Positions 1 to 8,469 of a DNA stretch of 64,000 nt are shown in pieces. A program made the translations under genes and the position numbers. Below the pieces are notes generated by a model. It saw nothing but the letters and a program-made list of their open reading frames with translations. It was not told the origin of the DNA and ran no database searches. The stretch comes from JBDHWI01 sp964590135 (GTDB lineage: Bacteria; Chloroflexota; Anaerolineae; J036; Brachytrichaceae), in NCBI GenBank assembly GCA_964590135.1, contig CAZPVX010000015.1:51078-115077 (forward strand), given 5' to 3'. Each line of letters starts with the position of its first letter. The stretch's first letter is position 1.

Positions 1-624
1 AAACTCTTCGTGCCTTCGCTCGATCATTCGCTCTATATCCTCGACGCCGCCACCGGCAAGCAGATCGGCCAGTTCACCGCAAACGCCTCGATCGCATCCA
101 CGCCGGCAGTAAAGGATGGCGTTGCCTATTTCGGCTCATTCGACCGGTTCATCTACGCAGTCGATGCGACCGGCAAACAGGTGTGGCAGTCGTCAGAGCG
201 GCTGAGCGGATGGGTGTGGTGCGATGCGCTGCTGCATGAGGGCCGGCTGTATGTGGGTGACGCAAAGGGTGGACTGTACGCCCTCGACGCGAGCAACGGC
301 AAGGTGCTGTGGCGCGCGTTCACCAGCGGCGCAAACCGCGCCCAGCCGGTGGTCGCCGGCGACAAACTCTACGTGGTGTCGTTCGACAATTACGTCTACA
401 GCGTATCGCTCAACCCGCAGGTGGACAACAATGGCAACGTGCAGTTGACCCGCCTGATTGACAATGGGCTGGGCCGGCGCCTGCTTTCCACGCCGGCGCT
501 GCACGACGGCGCCCTGCTCGTGCCGCTGTTCGACGGCGATGTCAAAGTCACCGCGATCAGCCTTGAAACCAACCAGAAGCTCTTTGAGTACCCGCTGAAG
601 CCGCAGACCACGCCAGCGCCCTGA
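1..624 (+). CDS. PQQ-binding-like beta-propeller repeat protein, 5' truncated by window edge
   Basis: The reading frame is open from base 1 (Lys-Leu-Phe before the first GTG at 10), so the gene begins upstream. Repeats of the type 'YxLDAxTGKxxW' recur about every 40 residues (for example YILDAATGK, YAVDATGKQVW and YALDASNGKVLW), the hallmark of PQQ-like beta-propeller blades. Such proteins are usually exported and act in outer-wall assembly (BamB-like) or as quinoprotein-like sensors. No catalytic residues can be judged from the fragment, so no enzyme activity is claimed. It lies 32 bp upstream of yidC on the same strand. A role in envelope protein handling would fit but is inference only. 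Confidence 0.8.
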   Translation, partial: KLFVPSLDHSLYILDAATGKQIGQFTANASIASTPAVKDGVAYFGSFDRFIYAVDATGKQVWQSSERLSGWVWCDALLHEGRLYVGDAKGGLYALDASNGKVLWRAFTSGANRAQPVVAGDKLYVVSFDNYVYSVSLNPQVDNNGNVQLTRLIDNGLGRRLLSTPALHDGALLVPLFDGDVKVTAISLETNQKLFEYPLKPQTTPAP

Positions 625-656
625 CCCGCGGTGATGGTAAAGTAAACAACCTTTTC

Positions 657-1526
657 ATGGGCAATATTTTCGATCTCCTGCTCATCAATCCGCTGACCAA
701 CGCGCTGATGCTGCTATATGGGCTGCTGTTCAACAGCTACGTGCTGGCCATCATCGTGCTAACGCTGATCATCCGCCTCATCACCCTGCCGCTCACGCTG
801 AAGCAGCAGGTGTCAAGCTACAAGATGCAGGCCATGCAGCCGCAGATGAAAGCGCTGCAAGAGAAGTACAAAAACGATCCGCAAACGCTACAGGCCGAGA
901 TGCGCAAGCTCGGCTTCAATCCGCTCAGCGGATGTCTGCCGTTGCTCATCCAGTTTCCCATCTTGATCGGCCTGTATCAGGCCATCACGCGCACGCTGGC
1001 GACCACGCCGCTCAGCCTGCTGGAGTTGGGGTCGCACGTGTACAGCTTCCTGCCAAACATCAGCCGGCTCGTGCCGATCAACTCGACCTTCTTCCTGTGG
1101 GATCTGAGCCAGCCCGACAAACTCTTCATCATCCCGATCCTGGTGGTGGTGACGACGTACTTCAGCAACAAGCTGATGACGCCGCCATCGACAGATCCAA
1201 CGATGAAGCAGACCAACCAGATGATGCAGATGATGATGCCGTTGATGTTCGGCTTCTTCATGCTTAGCACGCCAGTCGGCCTCGGCATCTACTGGATCGT
1301 GTCGAACCTGGTCGGCGTGTTGCAGTACTACCTGACCAAGCCGCAGTTGGACCGGGCGAAGGCGCTGCACGCTGCGCCAGTGGCCGGCGCGCCGGCCGCC
1401 GCTGGCATCACCGCTGCCAGCGCCAAACCGCTGTTCGAGCCGCCCAAGTCCAAAGTGAAAGTGAAATCCACCGGCCGCGTCAATCGCTCCAGCCCGGTGC
1501 AGGACAAGAACGCCAAGAAGAGTTGA
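657..1526 (+). CDS. yidC: YidC/Oxa1 family membrane protein insertase
   Basis: A 289-residue integral membrane protein that inserts and folds membrane proteins at the cytoplasmic membrane, alone or with SecYEG. The short form (no large periplasmic domain) is typical of monoderms. Visible features are an N-terminal hydrophobic segment, the conserved cytoplasmic loop 'YKMQAMQPQMKALQEKYKND' with following 'LGFNPLSGCLPLLIQFPIL', then further membrane segments ending near 'GIYWIVSNLVGVLQYYL'. The tail from about residue 245 is Ala-rich and then Lys/Arg-rich, as in homologues that contact the ribosome. It precedes jag by 42 bp, the classical pairing. rnpA and rpmH, which normally come first, are not visible upstream in this window. 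Confidence 0.95.
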   Translation: MGNIFDLLLINPLTNALMLLYGLLFNSYVLAIIVLTLIIRLITLPLTLKQQVSSYKMQAMQPQMKALQEKYKNDPQTLQAEMRKLGFNPLSGCLPLLIQFPILIGLYQAITRTLATTPLSLLELGSHVYSFLPNISRLVPINSTFFLWDLSQPDKLFIIPILVVVTTYFSNKLMTPPSTDPTMKQTNQMMQMMMPLMFGFFMLSTPVGLGIYWIVSNLVGVLQYYLTKPQLDRAKALHAAPVAGAPAAAGITAASAKPLFEPPKSKVKVKSTGRVNRSSPVQDKNAKKS

Positions 1527-1568
1527 GTATCTTGCGCCGGCCGCATTCAAGCCGGCGCTTTCAATGAC

Positions 1569-2384
1569 ATGGCCGCAACCGAAATTTCCGCTCCCGACAT
1601 TGAAACCGCCATCGAGCAGGGGCTGCAACAGTTGAATCTGCTGCGCGCCGAAGTGAAGATCGAAGTGCTGGACGAAGGCAGCCGCGGGGTGTTGGGCATC
1701 GGCGCAAAGCCGGCCCGCGTGCGCCTGACGCCTTTCACCGAGATTGAGGCCGCTCAGCCCAGCACAACTGCCGCCGAATCGGCAGATCAACCAATCGACG
1801 AAGCCGAGGAAGCGCCGGCGCGCGTTGACTCTGCCATCGCGCCGGCAGAAGCTGCAACCGCCGGCGGTGCGACAGACGAGGACGACGAGCCGGCGCCAAA
1901 AATCGAAGGCGAAGACTTTGCGCTCACCATCGTGCGCACCCTGCTCGACCGCATGGGGCTGGCGAACGCGAAGGCCAGCGCGCGCAGCGTGTTCCCCGCC
2001 AACAGCGACGACGAGCCGTCGATCTGGATCGACATCGACATGGACGAGGACGAAGATCTGCTGTTGAACCACCAGCACGAAGGGCTGACCGCGATGCAGA
2101 CCATCGCGCAGACGATGTGGAGCCATCAGAGCAAGAGCAGCCTGCGCGTCAACCTCGATGTGAATGGCTTCCGCAATCGACGCGAAACGCAATTGATCAA
2201 CATGGCCAAGCGCATGGCCGAGCGTGTCATCGCCAGCGGCAAGCCGATCACGCTGGAGCCGATGCCTGCCAGCGAGCGCCGCATCATCCACATGACCCTG
2301 CGCGAAGAGCCGGGCGTCACCACCGAGAGCTTCGGCGAAGGTCCGTCGCGCAAGGTGCAGATCAAGCCGCAAGCGCATGATTGA
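1569..2384 (+). CDS. jag: Jag/KhpB-type RNA-binding protein (Jag_N, KH, R3H)
   Basis: A 271-residue protein. The N-terminal Jag_N domain is at about residues 1-57 ('VLDEGSRGVLGIGAKPARV'). It is followed by an acidic, Ala/Glu-rich linker of about 55 residues, a KH domain near residues 115-190, and a C-terminal R3H domain near 195-265, with the pattern 'ERRIIHMTLRE...GVTTESFGEGPSRKV'. The family binds RNA and is linked to cell-wall growth and division control. The long acidic linker is a variable region in the family. It is the expected neighbour of yidC. The stop codon overlaps the start of the downstream kinase by 8 bp, which suggests translational coupling. Confidence 0.93.
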   Translation: MAATEISAPDIETAIEQGLQQLNLLRAEVKIEVLDEGSRGVLGIGAKPARVRLTPFTEIEAAQPSTTAAESADQPIDEAEEAPARVDSAIAPAEAATAGGATDEDDEPAPKIEGEDFALTIVRTLLDRMGLANAKASARSVFPANSDDEPSIWIDIDMDEDEDLLLNHQHEGLTAMQTIAQTMWSHQSKSSLRVNLDVNGFRNRRETQLINMAKRMAERVIASGKPITLEPMPASERRIIHMTLREEPGVTTESFGEGPSRKVQIKPQAHD

Positions 2385-3207
2385 CTATCTCGCCATCGGC
2401 CACGTCACCGAGGATGTGTGGAAGGATGGGCGCATCACGCCCGGCGGCACGGCTTGGTTTTCCTCGCTGGCAGCGCGCCGGCTGGTGGATGGGGTGAGCG
2501 TGCTGACGGCGGCTGCGGCCGATTACGACGCCGGCCGCTTCTTGCCAGAGATCGACGTCGTTCGCGTGGATTCGCCTGTCACCACGCAGTTCGAAAATAT
2601 CTACACCCCGCAGGGGCGCATCCAATACACCCGCCCCAGCCCGGTCAAGCTGACGCCGGCGCACCTGACCGCCGATCTGAGGCGCGCCAGAATCATGCAT
2701 CTCGCGCCGGTGTGCGATGAGGTCAGCCCCGCATTTGCAAGCGACGCGCTTGACGATGTGTTCATCGGCGTTACGCCGCAAGGCTGGCTGCGCCGCTGGG
2801 ACGAAACAGGGCACGTGTTTGCCAAATCCTGGGACAGCGCCGGCGAAATTCTCCGCCGCGCCGATGCAGTGGTCATCAGCATCGACGACGTGAATGGCGA
2901 CTGGCGGCTTGCGCTGACGTGGGCGGCGCAAGCCAGACTGTTTGTGGTGACACAGAACAAGGCCGGCAGCACCCTCTTTCTGAATGGCGAGCCAATCCAT
3001 GTTGAAACTGTGCCAGTCGAAGAAGTCGATCCCACCGGCGCCGGTGATATCTTCGCCGCGACATTGTTCATCACACTGCAACGCGGCATTGACCCAGTGA
3101 AGGCATGCGCGTTTGCCAATTGCGTGGCCGCGCAATCTGTCACGCGGCGCTCGCTGGCCGGCCTGCCCACCCCCAAAGACCTCACTCGCTGCGGTACAAT
3201 TTTGTAA
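2377..3207 (+). CDS. PfkB-family carbohydrate/nucleoside kinase
   Basis: A 276-residue protein. The PfkB C-terminal signature 'DPTGAGDIFAATLF' is intact and carries the catalytic Asp of the GAGD motif. The N-terminal 'IGHVTEDVW' and 'PGGTAWFSSLAARRL' match the substrate-side Gly-Gly motif. The protein is somewhat shorter than ribokinases (about 300), in line with the small atypical PfkB branch. The phosphorylated substrate cannot be read from the sequence. The start at 2377 overlaps the jag stop. It sits between jag and parA, where bacteria usually carry mnmE, mnmG and rsmG, so this is a lineage-specific replacement at that position. Confidence 0.88.
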   Translation: MIDYLAIGHVTEDVWKDGRITPGGTAWFSSLAARRLVDGVSVLTAAAADYDAGRFLPEIDVVRVDSPVTTQFENIYTPQGRIQYTRPSPVKLTPAHLTADLRRARIMHLAPVCDEVSPAFASDALDDVFIGVTPQGWLRRWDETGHVFAKSWDSAGEILRRADAVVISIDDVNGDWRLALTWAAQARLFVVTQNKAGSTLFLNGEPIHVETVPVEEVDPTGAGDIFAATLFITLQRGIDPVKACAFANCVAAQSVTRRSLAGLPTPKDLTRCGTIL

Positions 3208-3253
3208 GCCGAACAAACGCATCCTCAGCGGAGTGCTTCTTGCGGCTATCACC

Positions 3254-4141
3254 ATGACCCGCATCTACGCCATTGCCAACCAGAAAGGCGGCGTGGGAAA
3301 AACCACGACTGCCGTCAACCTTGCTGCGTATCTGGCGCTCAGTGGCCGGCGCGTGCTGCTGGTCGACCTCGACCCGCAATGCAACGCCAGCAGCAGCCTG
3401 GGCATCGACAAGCACAAGGTGCCAGCGTCATCGTACGAGGTGTTGCTGGGCAACGTGACGCCGGCAAAGGCGCTGCTGAAAAACAGCAAGCTCAACCTCG
3501 CCATCATTCCTGCATCTCCCAATCTCGCGGCAGCGGAAATTGAACTCGTTGGCGAACTCGCGCGCGAATATCGCCTGCGTCAGGCGATCGCAGCTGAAGC
3601 CGAACGTTACGATTACACGCTGATCGATTGCCCGCCCTCGCTCAGCCTGTTGACGGTGAATGCGCTGACGGCCGCCAACGGCGTGCTGATCCCGGTGCAG
3701 TGCGAATACCTCGCGCTGGAAGGGCTGTCACAACTGACGCGCACGGTGCAACTGGTGAGGCAGCGCCTGAATCCGCAGCTTGAGATTCGCGGGCTGGTGA
3801 TGACGATGTATGACACGCGCACCGCGCTGGCGCAGCAGGTGGTGGCCGAAGTCGAGAAATATTTCGCCGGCAAAGTTTTCAAGACGCGCATCCCGCGCAA
3901 CGTGCGTCTGAGCGAGGCACCCAGTCACGGCCAACCCATTTACACCTACGCGCCCTCATCGCCGGGCGGCAAGGCATACCGCGAACTGGCCAACGAGATC
4001 GCCGCGCAGGATGGCTTTGGCGGGCAGCCGGCCGACCAGCAGGCGCCGCAGCAGCTGACAACGCGGGGCGCCGGCGCAGAACCCATCCCGCCACAACCCC
4101 AGACAGCCGCGCCAGAAGGCGCGCCGGCAAGCGAGCAATAA
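3254..4141 (+). CDS. parA: Chromosome-partitioning ATPase ParA (Soj type)
   Basis: A 295-residue protein when started at ATG 3254. An upstream in-frame extension to 3113 lies inside the previous gene and lacks family similarity. The deviant Walker A 'KGGVGKTT' is at residues 11-18, with Walker A' 'LVDLDPQCNAS' and Walker B 'YTLIDCPPSL'. There is no N-terminal HTH, so this is the chromosomal Soj type and not the plasmid P1 type. A Pro/Gln-rich tail of about 40 residues follows the conserved core and is probably disordered. It sits 5 bp before parB. With ParB bound at parS it would segregate origins. Confidence 0.95.
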   Translation: MTRIYAIANQKGGVGKTTTAVNLAAYLALSGRRVLLVDLDPQCNASSSLGIDKHKVPASSYEVLLGNVTPAKALLKNSKLNLAIIPASPNLAAAEIELVGELAREYRLRQAIAAEAERYDYTLIDCPPSLSLLTVNALTAANGVLIPVQCEYLALEGLSQLTRTVQLVRQRLNPQLEIRGLVMTMYDTRTALAQQVVAEVEKYFAGKVFKTRIPRNVRLSEAPSHGQPIYTYAPSSPGGKAYRELANEIAAQDGFGGQPADQQAPQQLTTRGAGAEPIPPQPQTAAPEGAPASEQ

Positions 4142-4146
4142 AGCAC

Positions 4147-5037
4147 ATGGCACACAAAACAGGACTTGGCCGAGGGCTGGATGCGCTGTTTTCATCCGGC
4201 GACGAGATTGAAACCGAGAAGGGCGGCGCGAGCGTCGGCATCACCGAGATCGCCATCAACGAAATCCGCGCCAACCCGCGCCAGCCGCGCTTGATTCGCA
4301 GCCTCGAATCGTTGCAACTCGATGAACTGGCCGCCAGCATCAAGGAGCATGGCGTCATTCAGCCGCTGATCGTGACGCGCACGCAAGGGCCAGGCGCGCC
4401 GTTCACGCTGATCGCCGGCGAGCGCCGCTGGCGCGCGTCACAGGTCGCCGGCCTCACCCACGTGCCAGTCATCATCAAGGACGTCTCGCCACAGGAAATG
4501 CTGGAGATCGCGCTGATCGAGAACATCCAGCGCAATGACCTCAGCCCGCTCGAAGAGGCCGCCGCGTATCAGTCCCTGATGAACGACTTTGGCCTGACGC
4601 AAGAGATGTGCGCCGAGCGCGTGGGCAAGAGCCGCGTGGATGTGGCGAACACCCTGCGCCTGCTCAAGCTGCCGGGCAAGCTGCAGACCGCGCTGATGCA
4701 GGGCGAGATCAGCGAGGGCCACGCGCGCGCGCTGCTGGCGCAGGGCATGACAGCGGACGTGCAGGTGTATGCGTTGGAGGAAATCACCCGCGAACAGCTG
4801 AGCGTGCGCCAAACAGAGGAGCTGGTGCGCCGGCTGATGACGCCGCCCAAGCCGGCGAACGCCGAAAAGCGCGAGAAGTGGGAAGGCGCGAAGGAATATG
4901 AGAGCCGGTTGCGTCAGGCGCTTGGCACGAAGGTGAATTTGCAGCGCAGCCGCAAGGGTGGCAAGATCGTGATCGCGTTCTACTCTGACGAAGAGTTCAC
5001 CACGCTCTATGACAAGCTGGTGGGCAAAGAGGAATGA
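4147..5037 (+). CDS. parB: Chromosome-partitioning protein ParB (CTP-dependent clamp)
   Basis: A 296-residue protein. The start 'MAHKTGLGRGLDALF' is the family N-terminal ParA-stimulating peptide. The CTP-binding motif 'GERRWRAS' follows 'PLIVT', and the 'ENIQRNDLSPLEEAAAYQ' box and central HTH ('TQEMCAERVGKSRVDVANTL') are intact. The C-terminal dimerisation region ends 'GGKIVIAFYSDEEFTTLYDKL'. It nucleates on parS and slides as a clamp. No full parS consensus was recognised close by. Co-transcribed with parA. Confidence 0.95.
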   Translation: MAHKTGLGRGLDALFSSGDEIETEKGGASVGITEIAINEIRANPRQPRLIRSLESLQLDELAASIKEHGVIQPLIVTRTQGPGAPFTLIAGERRWRASQVAGLTHVPVIIKDVSPQEMLEIALIENIQRNDLSPLEEAAAYQSLMNDFGLTQEMCAERVGKSRVDVANTLRLLKLPGKLQTALMQGEISEGHARALLAQGMTADVQVYALEEITREQLSVRQTEELVRRLMTPPKPANAEKREKWEGAKEYESRLRQALGTKVNLQRSRKGGKIVIAFYSDEEFTTLYDKLVGKEE

Positions 5038-5079
5038 CGCGCATTTTTCTCGTTTTTCATTTCACGTTTCTCGTCTGAG

Positions 5080-5949
5080 ATGCTGCAATCGTCGCTGCTG
5101 CTGGGAGACAACGTCACGGTGCTGCGCGAATGCGTGCCGGACGCCAGCATCAACCTGATCTACGCCGACCCGCCCTTCAACAGCGGCAAGCCCTACTTTG
5201 CCACCGGTCGGCAGCACGAAGGTCCGCGCTTCCACGACACCTGGCGCTGGAATGCGGATGAATACCAGTTTGCTCTTGCGCGGAGCGATGCGAAGCTCGC
5301 CGGCGCGCTCGAAGCTCTGCGCGCTGTCAACGGCGAGGATGATGCGCTCGCCTTCTGCGCCGCGCTCGCACCTTGCCTCACCCAACTGCGGCGCGTGTTG
5401 AAACCCACCGGCAGCTTGTATCTGCATGGCGACCCGAAGATGGGCGCGTATCTGCGCCTGATGCTGGACGCGCTGTTGGGACGCGACAACTTTCGCAACG
5501 AGATCGTCTGGGCCTATCGCACCGGTGGCGCCGGCAAGCGCCACTTCGCCCGCAAGCACGATGTGATTTTGTTCTATACCGCCTCGGACGATTACACCTT
5601 TCACCCCCAGAAAGAGCGCGTGCGCTACGGCAAGCGCTTCTTCGACGCGCAGCGTGACGGCGAAGGTTACTACGCCGATGTGCTGCTGCGCGACGTGTGG
5701 GAGATGCCGGCCGTCATCAACGTCAGCCGCGAGCGCACCGGCTACCCCACCCAGAAGCCGCTCGCGCTGTTGGAGCGCATCGTGGCTGCATCGTCGAACG
5801 CCGGCGATATGGTGCTGGACCCATTCTGCGGCAGCGGCACGGCACTAGTGGCTGCGCAGTCGCTGGGCCGGCGATGGTTCGGTATCGATATAAGCGAACA
5901 GGCAATAGAACTGGCGCAAACACGGCTGCGCGCGCCGGCAGAGGGTTGA
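5080..5949 (+). CDS. Orphan beta-class site-specific DNA methyltransferase
   Basis: A 289-residue protein. The catalytic motif IV 'ADPPFN' (residues 29-34) precedes the SAM-binding motif I 'DPFCGSGTALVA' (about 247-258), with 'TGYPTQKPLALL' (motif X) just before it. This circular order defines the beta class (CcrM, HinfI, MboII-like). A DPPF/DPPY motif IV usually goes with N6-adenine methylation, while N4-cytosine enzymes mostly have SPPY. No endonuclease gene adjoins it, so it appears solitary. Its position directly after parAB, 43 bp downstream, invites comparison with cell-cycle methyltransferases, but the target sequence is unknown. Confidence 0.88.
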   Translation: MLQSSLLLGDNVTVLRECVPDASINLIYADPPFNSGKPYFATGRQHEGPRFHDTWRWNADEYQFALARSDAKLAGALEALRAVNGEDDALAFCAALAPCLTQLRRVLKPTGSLYLHGDPKMGAYLRLMLDALLGRDNFRNEIVWAYRTGGAGKRHFARKHDVILFYTASDDYTFHPQKERVRYGKRFFDAQRDGEGYYADVLLRDVWEMPAVINVSRERTGYPTQKPLALLERIVAASSNAGDMVLDPFCGSGTALVAAQSLGRRWFGIDISEQAIELAQTRLRAPAEG

Positions 5950-6117
5950 TCGCCGGCGCCATTGCCGCTCAACCAGTATCACGCCACGGGCGCAAGCCCT
6001 TCAAAATATCGCACTAAACCGGGGTTAACACCCGGGCTTGCCCTCTGTGCTTGGTTTCGCATCTGCGTCACCCTATGATCGTTCGCTGATCCTCTTAAAA
6101 GATATAGGAGTAACCCG

Positions 6118-7128
6118 ATGAAATCTCGTTTGTTGCCGGCCTTGATGGCCAGCATGATCGTGCTGCTGGGCGCATGTTCAACCGCGCCGGCAGCGCCGCC
6201 GCCCGCAGCCACCCAACCCTCTGAGCCGGCGACCGCCACCGCACCGGCCAGCGAAAGCGATGCCGCCTCCGAGACCGTGAGCGTCACCGATGCGCGCGGC
6301 ACAGCCGTCACCGTGCCGGCCAACCCGCAGCGGATCGTGACCTTGAGCGAACTCGACCTGGATGCCGCGCTGGCGCTGGGTCTCAAGCCGGTCGGCTCGG
6401 TGAACGGGCGCGGACAGGCCGGTCTGCCGGCATACCTGAATGACAGGGCCGGCGGCATCGTCTCGGTTGGCACGCTGGCCGAGCCATCGCTTGAAAAAAT
6501 CGTGGCGTTGCAGCCAGATGTGATTCTGGCCGGCGCGATGATCCCGCAGATCGAGGCGCTATTGCCGGAACTTTCCAAGATCGCGCCGGTGGTTGCCACT
6601 TACAAGCGCACCGACGATTGGAAGACCGCCTTCAAGCAAATCGCCGGCTTGCTGAACCAATCGGCAAAGGCCGATGCATTCATGGCAGACTATGACCAGC
6701 GCGCCGCCGCCGTGAAGGCATCGCTGCCGGCGGACAAACCCGCCGAGGCGAATGTGGTGCGTTGGATGCCACAAGGGCCGGTGGTGATGATGGCGTACAC
6801 TTTCTCCAGCCGCGTGCTGGCCGATGCCGGCCTCGGCCGGCCGGCTGGACTCGACGAACTGGCCGGCGAGGATGGCGCGCACAGCGACCCGATCAGCCTT
6901 GAGAAGCTCGATCTGATCGATGCCGAGTGGCTGTTCTGGGGCGCGCTGAATCCCGATGGCGCGGCAGCGCTGGAGACCGCCTTGAAAAATCCGCTGGTGC
7001 AACAGATGAACGCCGTGAAGAACAACCATGTGGCGCAGGTGGACGGCGCGGTGTGGACCAGTGTCGGCGGCCCACTGGCGGCCCTGGTGATCCTGGACGA
7101 CATTGCAAATGCGCTGAAAGCTGAATGA
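6118..7128 (+). CDS. Iron-complex (siderophore/heme) ABC transporter substrate-binding lipoprotein
   Basis: A 336-residue protein. It begins with a lipoprotein signal peptide ending in the lipobox 'LLGAC' (Cys about residue 20), then an Ala/Pro/Thr-rich linker, then a FecB/BtuF-type fold: 'VTVPANPQRIVTLSELDLDA', 'LALGLKPVGSVN', 'EKIVALQPDVILAG'. It would capture a ferric complex outside the membrane and hand it to the permeases encoded downstream. A clear Shine-Dalgarno 'AGGAG' precedes the ATG. The stop overlaps the next start (ATGA). No clear Fur operator was found in the 168-bp leader. Substrate class is from family resemblance only. Confidence 0.9.
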   Translation: MKSRLLPALMASMIVLLGACSTAPAAPPPAATQPSEPATATAPASESDAASETVSVTDARGTAVTVPANPQRIVTLSELDLDAALALGLKPVGSVNGRGQAGLPAYLNDRAGGIVSVGTLAEPSLEKIVALQPDVILAGAMIPQIEALLPELSKIAPVVATYKRTDDWKTAFKQIAGLLNQSAKADAFMADYDQRAAAVKASLPADKPAEANVVRWMPQGPVVMMAYTFSSRVLADAGLGRPAGLDELAGEDGAHSDPISLEKLDLIDAEWLFWGALNPDGAAALETALKNPLVQQMNAVKNNHVAQVDGAVWTSVGGPLAALVILDDIANALKAE

Positions 7129-7418
7129 GCAACCTTGAAAATGACGCAGCCCTCCCCGCCAAATTTGTGGCGGGGATCGCTGCCCACATCAACGAAGACC
7201 ATCGCAACGAGATGCTGCTGTTGGCGCACCGCCTGGCCGGCCAGACGTGGGCGACTGACGCCGCCCTGCAAAACGCCGACAAGAATGGGGTGGAGCTGAA
7301 GGTGATGGCCGGCGAGCGCGTGGCGCTGGTGCGCGTGGCGTTTCACCAGCCCATCGACAAAACCACCGATTTTCGGCCGGCCATGCAAGCCTTGCTGATG
7401 AGAGCACGCCAGGCCTGA
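7125..7418 (+). CDS. DUF2470 domain protein (HugZ C-terminal-like, heme/iron associated)
   Basis: A 97-residue single-domain protein. The pattern 'INEDHRNEMLLLAH', 'ATDAALQNADKNGVEL' and 'VRVAFHQPIDK' is the DUF2470 domain, found as the C-terminal half of HugZ-type heme oxygenases and as stand-alone genes beside iron uptake systems. The split-barrel FMN-type half of HugZ is absent here. Translation is coupled to the upstream binding protein (ATGA overlap at 7125-7128), and the permease gene starts 7 bp after the stop, so it belongs to the operon. A role in handling the imported iron or heme is inferred from position. Confidence 0.82.
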   Translation: MSNLENDAALPAKFVAGIAAHINEDHRNEMLLLAHRLAGQTWATDAALQNADKNGVELKVMAGERVALVRVAFHQPIDKTTDFRPAMQALLMRARQA

Positions 7419-7425
7419 ACAGCAT

Positions 7426-8469
7426 ATGTGCGCAACGCTCGCTCCCGCCAAACCTGCATCGCTCACCCGCCGGCGCTCACTGCCCGCGCTGCTGATCGGC
7501 CTGCCTGTTTGCGGCCTTGCGCTTGCGCTGGTCATGTTCGGCAGCGTCGCCTTTGGCGCAGCCGACATCAGCCCGGCCACAGCCCTGCAAAGCATCATTG
7601 CGTTCAATCCCAACGACACGCAACACCTGATCATCCAAACGCTGCGCATCCCGCGCGCGCTGACGGCGGCACTGGTCGGCGCGTCGCTGGCGGTGGCCGG
7701 CGCCATCATGCAGGGGTTGACGCGCAATCCGCTGGCCGACACTGGCCTGCTCGGCATCGAGGCCGGCGCAGCGCTGGCAGTGGTGGGCGCAGTGTATTTC
7801 CTCGGCGTCAGCATGCTCAGCGCCTACGCGCTGTTTGCCTTCGCTGGCGCAGCGGCAACCGCCGGCCTGGTGTATCTGCTCGGCTCGTTCGGGCGCGGCG
7901 GCGCAACGCCGTTCAAGCTCATCATCGCCGGCGCAGCCGTGACGGCATTCCTGGCCTCATTCACCACGGCGATGCTGCTGTTCGACCAGCGCACGTATGA
8001 AGAGGTGCGCTTCTGGCTGGCCGGTAGCGTGGCCGGGCGCGACATGGCGATGGTCAGGCAGGCCCTGCCATTCATCGCCCTCGGGCTGGGAACCTCTTTG
8101 CTGATCGGCCGGCAGATCACCACCTTGTCGTTGGGCGAAGATATCGCGCGCGGATTGGGACAGAGCGCCGGCTGGGTCAAGGCTGTCTGCGCCGCCATCG
8201 TCGTGGTGCTGGCTGGCGCAAGCGTGGCGCTGGCGGGACCGATCGGCTTTGTCGGATTGGTCATCCCCCACGCGGTGCGCTTCTTCACCGGCAACGACTA
8301 CCGCTGGACGCTGCCCTACGCCATGCTGGTCGGCGCGACGTTTCTGGTTGGCGTGGATGTGCTGGGGCGCTTGATCGCGCGGCCGCATGAGATCGCCATC
8401 GGCGTGATGACCGCTCTGATCGGCGGGCCTGTGTTTGTGGCGCTGGTGCGGTTGAAGGTGAAGCGATGA
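7426..8469 (+). CDS. FecCD-family iron-complex ABC transporter permease 1
   Basis: A 347-residue multi-spanning permease of the FecCD/BtuC family. Diagnostic stretches are 'RIPRALTAALVGASLAVAGAIMQG', split as usual around 'GASLAVAGAIMQGLTRNPLA', then 'LADTGLLGIEAGA', 'FWLAGSVAGRD' and the late 'GPIGFVGLVIPHAVR' loop that contacts the ATPase. About ten membrane segments are evident. It pairs with the second permease to form the heterodimeric channel, the arrangement seen in siderophore systems, whereas many heme systems use a homodimer. Its stop overlaps the next ATG by 4 bp. Confidence 0.93.
   Translation: MCATLAPAKPASLTRRRSLPALLIGLPVCGLALALVMFGSVAFGAADISPATALQSIIAFNPNDTQHLIIQTLRIPRALTAALVGASLAVAGAIMQGLTRNPLADTGLLGIEAGAALAVVGAVYFLGVSMLSAYALFAFAGAAATAGLVYLLGSFGRGGATPFKLIIAGAAVTAFLASFTTAMLLFDQRTYEEVRFWLAGSVAGRDMAMVRQALPFIALGLGTSLLIGRQITTLSLGEDIARGLGQSAGWVKAVCAAIVVVLAGASVALAGPIGFVGLVIPHAVRFFTGNDYRWTLPYAMLVGATFLVGVDVLGRLIARPHEIAIGVMTALIGGPVFVALVRLKVKR

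Noticed and set aside
888..2378. Long antisense ORF of 496 codons over yidC and jag
   Set aside because: High-GC shadow: the plus-strand genes have clear family motifs, while the antisense product is His/Arg/Gln-rich without any recognisable domain.
5050..5070. Possible parS site after parB (TTTCACGT half)
   Set aside because: Only one half of the 16-bp parS palindrome is present; the other half reads TTCTCG. The stretch is part of a T/C-rich simple repeat.
6019..6035. Hairpin CCGGG...CCCGG in the leader of the iron operon
   Set aside because: A 5-bp stem without T-run; too weak to call terminator or riboswitch, and no Fur-like palindrome was found.
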